This document shows positions 10,601 to 18,432 of a stretch of DNA of 64,000 nucleotides, piece after piece (position 1 is the first letter of the stretch; each line of letters opens with the position of its first letter). The notes beneath the pieces are model-generated. The model had not been told where the DNA came from. It saw nothing but the letters and a program-made list of their open reading frames with translations, and did no database searches. This DNA comes from Streptomyces pacificus. GTDB taxonomy: Bacteria > Actinomycetota > Actinomycetes > Streptomycetales > Streptomycetaceae. The DNA lies in the NCBI RefSeq assembly GCF_011766325.1, contig NZ_BLLG01000005.1, positions 62,001-126,000 of the forward strand, read 5' to 3'. Position numbers and translations under genes: made by a program.

Positions 10601-13600
10601 GTCTCCAGCACCCTGCTGGACGGCCTGGCCAACTCCACCACCACCGTGGTCTCCGAGACCGTCACGGTGGACGGCAAGAAGCTGGCCCGCCCCAAGCGCA
10701 TCATCGCCCCGACCTCCGCCGTCAGCGCCGCCACCTGCACCGCGACGCCGGCGACGAAGGGCTGTCGGGCGCTGGAGTTCGTCTACGCAACCTCCACCAC
10801 CGCCACCGGCTCCACCTTCGGTGACGTCACCGGCCAGGTGAAGGAGATCCGCCTGTGGTCCACCGAACCGGGTGCCGCCTCGGCGACCTCAAAGTCGGCG
10901 CAGATGTACCAGTACGACGACAACGGTCGACTGCGTCGCACCTGGAACCCGCAGATCACCCCGTCTCTGTTCACCGACTACTGGTACGACACGGCGGGCC
11001 GTGTCACCAAGCTCGCCCCGCCCGGCGAGCTTCCCTGGACGTTCACCTACGGCAAGGCGGGCAACGCTGCTACCGCTGGCGACGGCATGCTGCTCAAGGC
11101 ATCCCGTCCCGGGCTGAAGCAGGGCACCTCGGACGTCGAAGAAGGCACCGCGTCCACCTCGGTCGTCTACGACGTGCCGCTGACCGGCACCAGCGCGCCC
11201 TATAAGCTGGGCGCCGCCGATGTGAACACGTGGAGCCAGACGGACGCGCCCACCGACGCCACTGGCGTCTTCCCCGCCGACGCCCTTCCAGCCTCTCACT
11301 CCGGCGACGCCCTGGGCGCGGCAGACTACAAGCGTGCCGACGTGCACTACCTCGGTGCGTCCGGCCGCGAGGTCAACTCCGCAAGTCCCGGCGGCCACAT
11401 CTCCACCACCGAGTACGACCGCTTCGGCAACACGGTGCGAGAGCTGTCCGCCGCCAATCGGGCTGTCGCCCTCGGTATCAGCGCCGCCGACCGGGCCGCG
11501 CAGGCTGACCTCGGAATCACCGAGCTGTCCAGCGCCGAGCGCGCAGGCCTGCTGGGCACCATCTCGGTCTACAACGAGACTGGCACCAGGGAGTTGGAGG
11601 AGTTCGGCCCGCTGCGGCGGATCGACCTGACCGCCGACCTGAAGTCCGGCTCCACCACGCTTGTGTCCTCTGCTACGTCGGTGGTCAGTCGGTCCTGGAC
11701 GGTCAACGAGTACGACGCGGGCCGTCCGACTGACGGTACGGCGAAGGTGAAGGACCAGGTCACGAAGGTCACCACGGGTGCCCAGGTGCGTGAGCACCCG
11801 AGTGTCCAGGGCGAGACCCGAGTGGTGCAGACCGTCTATGACTGGGCCAAGGGCTTTCCCACCCAGACGATCAAGGACCCGGGTGGTCTCGCGATCACGG
11901 AGAAGACCGAGTACGACGCCGAGGGCCGCGTCACCAAGCAGTTGTTGCCCGGAGCCACTGGCACCGACGCAGGCACCCGGGTGACCACCTACTGGTCCGC
12001 TGCCGGCACCGGCGACTGCCAGGGCCGCCCGGAGTGGGCCGACCTCATCTGCTCCACCGGCCCGGCCGGCGCCATCACCGGTGGCGGCTCCCACCCGACG
12101 CAACTGCCGAGCAGCACCACCGAGTACAACTGGTGGGGCAACCCGGCCAAGGTCACCGAGACCGCCCAGGGTGCCACCCAGACCACCACGACCACCTACG
12201 ACAACGCCGGCCGACAGACCAAGACCACCATCACCGGCGGTCTGGGCCAGGCAGTGCCGGAGGTGACGACAGAGTACGACCAGGCCACCGGCCACTCGGT
12301 GAAGACGACTTCGCCGACCGGCGGCACCATCACCAAGGCGTACGACAAGCTCGGCCGCCAGGTCTCCTACACGGACGCCGACGGCGGAGTAACGACCACC
12401 GAATACGACCTGCTCAACCGCCCGGTCAAGGTCAGCGACACCGTCCCCTCGACGGTCACTCACACCTACGACCACACTGTCGAGCCTCGCGGCCTGGCCA
12501 CCAAGACCACCGACTCCATCGCAGGCGTCTTCCAGGCCATCTACGACGCAGACGGCTCCGTCACCAGCGAGAAGCTGCCCGGCGGCTACACCCTCCAGCA
12601 GACCGAGGACAGCACTGGCAGCGCCGTCGAGCGCACGTACACGCGTGACAGCGACGGCACGATCGTCTACTCCGACACCGTGACCGAGTCCGTCCACGGC
12701 CAGGTCACCAGCCACGCCGGCTGGTCCGACCAGACCTACCGCTACGACGCCACGGGCCGGCTCACCACCGTCGAAGACACCACCGAAACCCTCTGCACCC
12801 GCCGGAGCTACGCCTTCGACGCGCGCACCAACCGCAAGTCCTCCACCTCCGCGACCGGAACGCCCGGCGCCGACTGCCCCACCACGGGAGGCACCACCAC
12901 CGGCCACACCTACGACAGCGCCGACCGCATCGTTGACAGCGGCTACACCTACGACGCGTTCGGCCGCACCACAGCAGTCCCCGGCAACGGCACCATCGGC
13001 TACTACGCCAACGACCTCGCCCATCAGCAGACCGCGAACGGCAAACGCCAGACCTGGCAGCTCGACGCCGCCCTGCGCTTCCGCTCCTGGAAGGTCGAAG
13101 CCGGCAGCGGCAGCAACTGGACACAGGAGCAGTCCAAGCTCAACCACTACGACAGCGACGGCGACAATCCGCGCTGGATCATCGAGGACACCGCCACCGG
13201 CGCGCTGACCCGCAACGTCGACTCCGCCTCCGGCGACCTCGGCGCCATCACCAGCAAGACCGGTGACACCGTCCTCCAACTCACCACCATCCACGGCGAT
13301 GTCGCTCTCCAGCTCCCACTGGACACCAGCAAGGCCCCCGTCGCCCTGGACAGTGATGAGTACGGCAACCCACGCACCGGACAGGCGGCCACCCGCTACA
13401 ACTGGCTCGGCGCCAAGCAACGCTCCAGCGAGACCCTCACCGGCCTCACCCTCATGGGCGTCCGCCTCTACAACCCCGCAACCGGGCGCTTCCTCTCCAT
13501 GGACCCGGTCTACGGCGGTAACCTGAACGCCTACGAGTACGCACACGCGGACCCGATCAATCGCTTCGACCTCAACGGCAAGTGGAGCTGGGCGAAGAAG

Positions 13601-13966
13601 CAGTGGAATCGCTTCAACAACAAGAGGCACCGAGTCGGACGCAATCCCAACTGGCGCTCGATCTACTGGTCCGGGAAATTCGCCATCAGCAGTGCCGCAC
13701 TGGTCTCGCCGTTCGGTCGTGCGAGGACGGCCAGGAACGTCTGGAGGGCCGCCAAGAGCCCTCGCAAGACGATCAAGCGATGCGGCAGGTCAGCAGGCAG
13801 GTTCGTTCACTGTGCCGGAGCTGGATGGGGTGCCCAGACGGCGGTCTCTGATTTCAGGAACTGGAACAACAATCGCCGGTTCCGCAACGCCTGGAACAAC
13901 TCGCTGACCAACAGCGGCCGACGCTCGGTCTGCAGAAAGTACACGGGCAAGTACAGCTGCTGGTGA
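7682..13966 (+). CDS. Large secreted RHS/YD-repeat protein, predicted polymorphic toxin
   Basis: 2094 aa. Residues 1-45 look like a signal peptide. Residues ~320-500 resemble a DNRLRE domain (VTVDPSASS ... ITVTYNY type ending), followed by Ig-like segments. From about residue 1070 there are many YD repeats (YDDNGRLRRTW, YDTAGRVTKL, YDKLGRQVSYTD, YDATGRLTT). The RHS core ends with GVRLYNPATGRFLSMDPV and ADPINRFDLNG, the boundary after which toxin domains vary. The last ~128 residues after that boundary are very basic, Trp/Asn-rich, with cysteines near the end (CGR, HCAG, VCRKY, YSCW). I do not recognise the tip. In known systems the RHS shell encloses a C-terminal toxin used against competitors. 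Confidence 0.85.
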   Translation: MTIHRPTPEERGRLWSGGNLRFIAGSLTLALTVTLLDGAGAAAAPRPQAPAAPKKPAATQAADIPSARVAARLSGKRVEALSERTETSTTWANKDGSLTTELTAGPVRFQDGTTAGGWRDVDLDLVSHSDGVEPKAHPRGLKLAGRTGAPAASLKAAQASKAVDLVTLGEGEEQITLQWKGGLPAPKLDGTRAEYVNAVPGADVVVEATRTGFEQFVEIKQKPAAEGYTYTLPLKAKGLKVKQQADGSVLFTDKKSRKSAVMPAPVMWDATVDKVSGEHTHRARVAMEVVETKGGVDLVITPDAAFLADPATKYPVTVDPSASSLGSVFDTYVQQGETVDWSTDTELDLGNPGTTNGNGTPRTARSFISWNTEPIRDALVTDAKLSLWNFHSGNTDCKAYPWEVWSAGAASTSSRWTAQPAWTAKKATSTETKGNPACTSAPDGWINADVTALTQEWASAKATRGHMGLRASSETVTAQWKRVNSANAASNPPKLTVTYNYRPRTGTKQEAGPPYFSYGGDYVVNTLTPTLRDTFVDADGDQVNGTFQIHDSATDTQVGNVIVSPYVPSGQVASVTVPAGVLTNGKTYKFRTSPYDGAHYNLGWSAWKTFRVDTTAPSAPASITSTDYPSTAWVKGAGQTGTFTATPNGTDHNWLEWSLDGVTWTKVATGGSTAAKNIGITPPKDGTHTLQLRQVDKADNKSEAVDYTFHAGPGGFIQPAEGERTARRLPLVAEADGTKYDNVSFSWRRSEADPWVQIPAGDVTSGGTPLTAWPVPMTGGKNAPLVWNTTDTVDPDGTVQIKADFSGPNSATGATQPLTVVVDRNASGAAADEIGPGSVNLLTGDYTLSATDAAAFALAVSRTASSRTPDKGAGQEGQAAIFGKEWVSGTVAEATESDYSYIQKVSDTAVDVVMIEGDAIHFTANAGKNGWIPEPGSEDLTLTGSVTGSFTLSDTEGTVTEFTRPDPAVATWQVSSTLLDGLANSTTTVVSETVTVDGKKLARPKRIIAPTSAVSAATCTATPATKGCRALEFVYATSTTATGSTFGDVTGQVKEIRLWSTEPGAASATSKSAQMYQYDDNGRLRRTWNPQITPSLFTDYWYDTAGRVTKLAPPGELPWTFTYGKAGNAATAGDGMLLKASRPGLKQGTSDVEEGTASTSVVYDVPLTGTSAPYKLGAADVNTWSQTDAPTDATGVFPADALPASHSGDALGAADYKRADVHYLGASGREVNSASPGGHISTTEYDRFGNTVRELSAANRAVALGISAADRAAQADLGITELSSAERAGLLGTISVYNETGTRELEEFGPLRRIDLTADLKSGSTTLVSSATSVVSRSWTVNEYDAGRPTDGTAKVKDQVTKVTTGAQVREHPSVQGETRVVQTVYDWAKGFPTQTIKDPGGLAITEKTEYDAEGRVTKQLLPGATGTDAGTRVTTYWSAAGTGDCQGRPEWADLICSTGPAGAITGGGSHPTQLPSSTTEYNWWGNPAKVTETAQGATQTTTTTYDNAGRQTKTTITGGLGQAVPEVTTEYDQATGHSVKTTSPTGGTITKAYDKLGRQVSYTDADGGVTTTEYDLLNRPVKVSDTVPSTVTHTYDHTVEPRGLATKTTDSIAGVFQAIYDADGSVTSEKLPGGYTLQQTEDSTGSAVERTYTRDSDGTIVYSDTVTESVHGQVTSHAGWSDQTYRYDATGRLTTVEDTTETLCTRRSYAFDARTNRKSSTSATGTPGADCPTTGGTTTGHTYDSADRIVDSGYTYDAFGRTTAVPGNGTIGYYANDLAHQQTANGKRQTWQLDAALRFRSWKVEAGSGSNWTQEQSKLNHYDSDGDNPRWIIEDTATGALTRNVDSASGDLGAITSKTGDTVLQLTTIHGDVALQLPLDTSKAPVALDSDEYGNPRTGQAATRYNWLGAKQRSSETLTGLTLMGVRLYNPATGRFLSMDPVYGGNLNAYEYAHADPINRFDLNGKWSWAKKQWNRFNNKRHRVGRNPNWRSIYWSGKFAISSAALVSPFGRARTARNVWRAAKSPRKTIKRCGRSAGRFVHCAGAGWGAQTAVSDFRNWNNNRRFRNAWNNSLTNSGRRSVCRKYTGKYSCW

Positions 13967-14060
13967 CCATCGTTCAGCTGACGGGGGGCTCGGTGGGTCC
14001 ACCCACACGGGCTCCCCGCCGGTGGCTCCTTCCCCATGTGGGCCAAGCACGGAAGGCACT

Positions 14061-14270
14061 ATGTACAGGTACAAGCTGACGTCACTTCTCTTCTTCGTCC
14101 CGTTCATGATGACGAGTGGGATCGATAGGCTCCAGGAGGCAGGCTGGCCGCCGGTCTGGGGTGCGCTTGAGATACTTCTGGGACTGGCCATCTCCATCGG
14201 TGCAGCCAAGGAGATCAGAGACGGTCGCAGAAGGCGGCAGCCAGGCGAGCAGCCGTCGCAGGACCGGTGA
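14061..14270 (+). CDS. Small membrane protein, candidate immunity partner of the RHS tip
   Basis: 69 aa, ATG at 14061 with GGAAGG at 14051-14056. Two hydrophobic helices are visible: LLFFVPFMM near the N-terminus and ALEILLGLAISIGAA in the middle, then a basic tail. It begins 94 bp after the RHS stop and is closed by a strong hairpin, so it may be co-transcribed with the toxin. In polymorphic toxin loci the gene immediately downstream usually protects the producer, and small membrane proteins are common immunity proteins when the toxin acts at the membrane. The role is inferred from position only; no family was recognised. Confidence 0.6.
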   Translation: MYRYKLTSLLFFVPFMMTSGIDRLQEAGWPPVWGALEILLGLAISIGAAKEIRDGRRRRQPGEQPSQDR

Positions 14271-14276
14271 GAGCGG

Positions 14277-14308
14277 TCGGGCTGGCTGTCGAGGGACAGC
14301 CGGCCCGA
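14277..14308 (+). terminator. Rho-independent-like hairpin after the small membrane protein
   Basis: A 14-bp stem with a single wobble: 14277-14290 pairs with 14295-14308 around a GAGG loop. It starts 7 bp after the stop codon and closes the RHS transcription unit. Confidence 0.75.
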
Positions 14309-14390
14309 CACGTCCTGACTTCGGCTCGCCAAGGGTGAAGTTCGCCGGCGTCAGTAGGGGGAGGGCAGCCGGAATACGTCGGAAACGTTC

Positions 14391-14440
14391 CGCGTGCGTC
14401 AGCGCGGAATGCCGTAGCCGGTGCAGCGTGAAGCCCTCCA
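14391..14440 (-). pseudogene. Relic of a tyrosine-recombinase (integrase) catalytic motif
   Basis: Read on the minus strand, this short segment encodes FTLHRLRHSALTHAE, close to the HxLRHSxxTH box (catalytic His-Arg and downstream His) of actinobacterial phage-type integrases. Nothing recognisable as the rest of an integrase continues on either side: downstream the frame turns into unrelated residues and the Tyr nucleophile region is missing. It looks like a remnant of a mobile element or genomic island end beside the RHS locus. Confidence 0.45.
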
Positions 14441-14546
14441 GCTCCACCTGGACGCCGCAACGGCTCCGACAGCGCTGGACTACGACGAGCGCTCCTGATC
14501 CCAGCAACGCCGGCCCCCTCCCGCACGATTTCCACGAAGGACCACC

Positions 14547-15104
14547 ATGAGCGACGCGGCCGACCGGCTCCCGGACCCGGACTCCTTGTCAGAACTCCTG
14601 GACGCCGAGAGGACCCGTGCCCTGCGGGGCATCATGCCTCCCTGGATCTACTTCCTCCTCAGCATCGTCTGCGCCGCAGGTGTCTGGCTACCGCACGAAG
14701 GCACGGCCAGGGCCGTCGCCGTGGCGTGCGCGTGCGTCCCGGGCCTCCACATAGTGCTGCGTATCAGGGCACTGACCGAAGCCCTCACCCTCTACGGCAC
14801 CGAGGACGACGCCGACGACGCCGACTCCAGGAAGGTGGAAGCCACCGCCCAGCGTTGGGTGGAACGCATGATCGCGATCACCATCGTCGTGGCGTCGATC
14901 GTCCTTGCCGCCATCACACTGCTGGTGCCGCTGGCGTGGCTGCGCACGGCGCTGCCACTGCTGTGCCTGTGGTTCGTCCTCGACCTCTACCGCGCACGCA
15001 GCGAGCGCGTGCACGCCCGGCAGGTCATCGCGCTGGCCGCCGAGCAGGACTGGTATCCGGCGTACACCCGGCACATCGAGGAGCGCCGAGCGACGCTCAG
15101 GTGA
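14547..15104 (+). CDS. Hypothetical four-helix membrane protein
   Basis: 185 aa, with GAAGGA upstream of the ATG. It has two pairs of hydrophobic helices, about 28-48 and 53-72, then 105-127 and 129-148, separated by an acidic hinge containing DDADDADS. No enzyme motif is visible. It lies inside the RHS locus, directly before a frameshifted RHS fragment. It could therefore be an orphan immunity gene left from a displaced toxin tip, but that is inference. It is not similar to the 69-aa candidate immunity protein. Confidence 0.6.
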   Translation: MSDAADRLPDPDSLSELLDAERTRALRGIMPPWIYFLLSIVCAAGVWLPHEGTARAVAVACACVPGLHIVLRIRALTEALTLYGTEDDADDADSRKVEATAQRWVERMIAITIVVASIVLAAITLLVPLAWLRTALPLLCLWFVLDLYRARSERVHARQVIALAAEQDWYPAYTRHIEERRATLR

Positions 15105-15110
15105 TGGTTC

Positions 15111-15569
15111 GGAATCGGGCAGCTTGGCAGCGCGGAGCGGGCCCGGTTGCTGTCCACCACCCGGGTCTACGACGCCACGGGAACCCGGGGACTCCAGGAG
15201 TTCGGTCCGCTCCGTCCGCTGGACCGACCTCCGACTCACGTCCGGAACCACCGTTCTGGTGGCAGCGGGCACCGTCCGTGACGGGCCGTGCCTGGATGGT
15301 CAAAGAGTATGACGAGGGCCGTCCCACCGACGGCAGTGCCGACGTCGAGGACCAGATCACCCTGACCACCACCGGCATCCAGGTGCGACCCCACCGTGCA
15401 CGGTGACACCAGGGCCGAGCAGACCATCTGGGGCATGCACAGCGTCAACGGGGACTCCCTGATCAACGAGGAGCGCTCCGCACTCCTCACGGAGATCGAG
15501 GAGACCGACTGGGACCCTGAGGAGAACCCGGAGGACGGCGAAGGCCGAGAGCAGTTGCGAGAGCAGTAG
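15111..15569 (+). pseudogene. Frameshifted fragment of an RHS gene
   Basis: Translation in three successive frames reconstructs a segment homologous to the intact RHS protein. GSAERARLLSTTRVYDATG and LQEFGPLRPLD match its SSAERAGLLGTISVYNETG and LEEFGPLRRID. After a frameshift near 15222, LTSGTTVLVAA matches LKSGSTTLVSS. After another near 15275, VKEYDEGRPTDGSADVEDQ matches VNEYDAGRPTDGTAKVKDQ. A third shift near 15392 leads into HGDTRAEQTIW and an acidic tail ending at the TAG at 15567-15569. There is no start or RHS core, so this is a decayed paralogue or displaced cassette. Confidence 0.75.
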
Positions 15570-15750
15570 CGAGACCGGAGGCCCAGGGCAGCCCGACTGC
15601 CCGGGGCCTCCGCACGTCTCGCGCCCGCCCGTCGGGGGTCTGCAAAGCCTGCGGCTCTGGGATGCGGCGTGTCCATCGTCTGCGGACTGACGGCCGGAGC
15701 CGCTGTAGGTGCCATGGGCTACTGGGGTTTTACATCCAAGAGGGGTGAAC

Positions 15751-15975
15751 GTGTTGGAAGAACCCGTACGGCAGCATGCCATCACTCGTCTCCTGCTGAG
15801 GGTGGACAGGCCGCTCCATTCACACTGGGGAACCATGGCGATGATCGTCCTGATTCTCGCCGTTACACTCGCCCACCCTCCCGTGAGCCTCATCGGATCC
15901 GCCGTCCTGTTGGGCCTATGGGGAGCCGTCGGGTACGTCGGCAGGAAGCACCGGCAGAGCGGCGGCGCCTCCTGA
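15751..15975 (+). CDS. Small membrane protein of unknown function
   Basis: 74 aa from the GTG at 15751, which has AAGAGGGG at 15737-15744. The frame is open upstream to a GTG at 15709, but that start lacks an RBS. Two adjacent hydrophobic helices (MIVLILAVTLAH and SLIGSAVLLGLWGAVGYV) are followed by a short basic tail. It is the last small gene of the RHS locus and may be another immunity or accessory membrane protein. No family recognised. It is convergent with the mannosyltransferase gene, with only about 30 bp between stops. Confidence 0.5.
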   Translation: MLEEPVRQHAITRLLLRVDRPLHSHWGTMAMIVLILAVTLAHPPVSLIGSAVLLGLWGAVGYVGRKHRQSGGAS

Positions 15976-16008
15976 CCCGAGAGCCGGAGGCTACCCCAGG
16001 CACGTCCG

Positions 16009-17592
16009 TCAGCGGAGTCGGGAAGCCCGCGGACGCCCCGGGGCAGGCGGGGCTGCCGACGCCGGTGAGGCAGGGCTTCCGTCCGCGGTGACGCCCAGGC
16101 CGAAGCCACCCGGCTGGACACCTCCCCGTCCCCCGGGTCCGCCGGGGCCGGTGAGCACCGGACTCGCGGCGTCTCGCCGCAGGGCGGCCACCGCCACCGC
16201 GCAGGCGAGCGCCCCCAGCACGAAGCCGTACGGCGGGGTGTGGCCCGAGGGGGCCGTCTCGTAGACCAGCCCGGCGGAGAGCACCATCAGCACCCGGACG
16301 ACCGGGGACTCCCGAACGGGTACCGTCGCCGCGACGGCTGCCGTCCCCCACAGCAGGTACCACGGCTGCACCATCGGCGACAGCGCGACCAGCGCGAGGA
16401 GCGCCAGCCCCAGCCCGTACACGGGGTCGAGGGCCCGGCGGCCGCGCCACGGGTACAGCGTCCGGAAGACGAGGAAGGCGATCACCGCGAGCGCGGCGGC
16501 GAGGCCGGTCGTCTGCACCGCGCCCTTCACAGCGTCGAGTTCGGCACCCGCGAGGGCCCGCGCCGCGAGTCCCACGCCCTGCCCCAGGTCACTGGTGATC
16601 GACAGGGGCGTGTGTATGGTCCCGGCGACGCCCTGCGTCCGCAGCCAGCCGAAGCCCGTGCCGCCGAGCAGCGATGCCGCGGCCACGACCGCGGCGGCCA
16701 CCAGCGCGGGTCCGGTCAGGCCCTTCACCAGGCGCCGTGCCAGGGGTCCTTCACCCCGGCGTACCGCGATCAGCCCGATGAAGAGCAGGGCGAGCACCGC
16801 CGGGGACTTGACCATCACGGCGAGGGCGACGACCGCGCTGCCCGTCAGCGGCCGTCCGCGCAGCGCCAGCAGCACCCCGGTCAGCATGAGACCGATCATC
16901 AGGCCGTCGTTGTGCATGCCGCCGACGACGTGCAGCAGCAGGAGCGGGTTGAGGGCGGCCAGCCACAGCGCCCGGGACGGATCCGCCCCGCACTCGGCGG
17001 CGAGCCCGCGTACCGCCCAGGCGACGAGGACGAGCGCGGCGACGGCGAGCAGCCGCATCCCGAGCACGGCGGGCACGAGAGTGCCTCCCGTGCCCCACAC
17101 CACGGCCTTCGCCAGCAGCAGGAACACCGGTCCGTACGGCGCCGGGGTGTCCGTCCAGTGCCCGCCGACGCTCGCCGCCGCGTCGGCGCCGGACGAGTCC
17201 GGGCCGAGCACCGACGGCCCCTGCGCGTACACGTCGTGGCCTTCGAGGACCATCGCGCCCTGGGCGATGTAGCTGTAGACGTCGGCGCTGTGCAGCGGTG
17301 GTGCGAGGAGGAGCGGCGCGGCCCACCAGCCGAGGGTGCCGAGGGTGTACCGGACGCCCGGGCCCCGGCCGCCGGCGAGCAGCCGGCCGTACGTCCACCA
17401 GGCGAGCACCAGCAGCGTCAGCCCCGCGTACGCGAGGAAGGCGCCCGCCGTGGTCGCCGCGGGCCCCTGGGCGCCCCACAGTCCCCAGGGCTCGCGCACC
17501 GGCAGGGCCCCGGCGACGGTGCCCCCGGCCGCGACGGCCAGCGCCCCGGCCGTACCCAGCCGGCGCACGCCGGCCGCACTCCGCATCCACAT
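16009..17592 (-). CDS. Polyprenol-phosphate-mannose-dependent mannosyltransferase, MptB-like
   Basis: About 527 aa from the ATG at 17592 (start uncertain; the frame is open to 17715). A polytopic membrane protein with 10 or more hydrophobic helices. The first extracellular loop contains the conserved acidic pair SADVYSYIAQG and the segment HDVYAQGPS, as in GT-C type alpha-1,6-mannosyltransferases (MptA/MptB family). MHNDGLMIGLML and the MVQPWYLLWG helix are also typical. These enzymes add mannose from a lipid carrier to envelope lipoglycans such as lipomannan. The C-terminal 40 residues are a Gly/Pro-rich tail. Confidence 0.8.
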   Translation of the reverse strand: MWMRSAAGVRRLGTAGALAVAAGGTVAGALPVREPWGLWGAQGPAATTAGAFLAYAGLTLLVLAWWTYGRLLAGGRGPGVRYTLGTLGWWAAPLLLAPPLHSADVYSYIAQGAMVLEGHDVYAQGPSVLGPDSSGADAAASVGGHWTDTPAPYGPVFLLLAKAVVWGTGGTLVPAVLGMRLLAVAALVLVAWAVRGLAAECGADPSRALWLAALNPLLLLHVVGGMHNDGLMIGLMLTGVLLALRGRPLTGSAVVALAVMVKSPAVLALLFIGLIAVRRGEGPLARRLVKGLTGPALVAAAVVAAASLLGGTGFGWLRTQGVAGTIHTPLSITSDLGQGVGLAARALAGAELDAVKGAVQTTGLAAALAVIAFLVFRTLYPWRGRRALDPVYGLGLALLALVALSPMVQPWYLLWGTAAVAATVPVRESPVVRVLMVLSAGLVYETAPSGHTPPYGFVLGALACAVAVAALRRDAASPVLTGPGGPGGRGGVQPGGFGLGVTADGSPASPASAAPPAPGRPRASRLR

Positions 17593-17805
17593 GAGCAGCA
17601 GGTCCGTCCCCACCAGATCGGCCGGCCGGCGCCGGATCGCAGGCCGGGCACCCGGCCCGGTCACCAGGACTGCCGAGCCTACAGCGCCCTTGACCGCGGG
17701 GCCGGCGCGCCGCACACGGGACCGTTCGCACAGGCCCGCCGACCGCTCAGGCGTCGCCCACCGGCCACTCAGGGGCCCGCGGCTCAGGGACCGCCCACCG
17801 GCCGC

Positions 17806-18327
17806 TCAGGCGCCGTGCTCGGGACCGGGCCGGGAAGCCGGGGCCCGTCCTTCCGGCGGACCCGGGTCGTGACGCGCGTCGTCCGCTCCCTCCAGTCCCT
17901 CCGGATCAGCACGCCCGGGACGCCCCCGCACGCCGCCGCCGATCTCGAACCAGACCGTCTTCCCGATGCCGCACGCCCTCGGGTGGGCGCCCCACGCGTC
18001 CGCGAGGGCCGCGACCAGAGCGAGTCCGCGCCCCGACTCGTCGTCCGGCCCTGCGGTACGCGGGCACGGCAGCACCTCGCTCGCGTCCGACACCTCGACC
18101 CTCAGCACACCGTCGCTCCCGAGCGCGCACCGCGCCCGCACCTCGCGGCCCGGTGGTACGCGGGCGTGCCGGCAGGCGTTCGCCACCAGTTCGCTGAGCA
18201 GCAGCACGGCCGTCTCGGTCAGCTGGTCGGGGAGCTTCCACTCCACCGACTGCTCGGTCAGGAACGCGCGGGCCCGGCCCGCGCTGCGCGGGCTGCGGGG
18301 CAACCGCCACTCGATGTGCTGAATCAT
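17806..18327 (-). CDS. HATPase_c regulatory ATP-binding protein (anti-sigma-factor kinase-like)
   Basis: 173 aa, ATG at 18327. It contains the Bergerat-fold boxes of RsbW/SpoIIAB-type proteins: N-box LLLSELVANACRHA (about 43-56), G1 box VSDASE, and the G2-like ESGRGLALVAALADAWG. It has no dimerisation or phosphotransfer domain, so it is a stand-alone ATPase of the type expanded in Streptomyces. It would bind or phosphorylate an anti-anti-sigma partner, not present here. Divergent from the XRE/DUF5753 gene, as seen at many similar streptomycete loci. The C-terminal 45 residues are Gly/Pro/Arg-rich and poorly conserved-looking. Confidence 0.8.
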   Translation of the reverse strand: MIQHIEWRLPRSPRSAGRARAFLTEQSVEWKLPDQLTETAVLLLSELVANACRHARVPPGREVRARCALGSDGVLRVEVSDASEVLPCPRTAGPDDESGRGLALVAALADAWGAHPRACGIGKTVWFEIGGGVRGRPGRADPEGLEGADDARHDPGPPEGRAPASRPGPEHGA

Positions 18328-18390
18328 CGCTCATACGCTGCTGGCGCTGCCCCGGCCTGATGAAGTAACGACATGAGTACGCAAGGTGGT

Positions 18391-18407
18391 TGTACCCGAC
18401 GCGTACA
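18391..18407. promoter_or_regulatory. Inverted repeat TGTAC-N7-GTACA before the XRE regulator
   Basis: Perfect 5-bp arms at 18391-18395 and 18403-18407 lie in the divergent gap between the ATPase and the XRE gene, about 25 bp before the chosen ATG. This is a reasonable place for an autoregulatory operator, but the arms are short. Confidence 0.35.
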
Positions 18408-18432
18408 TCCGGGACGGGGAGGGCGACGCACC

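Noticed and set aside
15357..16121. 254-aa minus-strand frame through the RHS relic
   Set aside because: Antisense of the pseudogene and the small membrane gene; no RBS, no motif, Arg/Pro/Ser-rich.
16240..18360. Long plus-strand open frame over the mannosyltransferase and ATPase genes
   Set aside because: Antisense shadow; translation is rich in Arg, Pro, His and Gln and has no domain, while the minus-strand genes have clear motifs.
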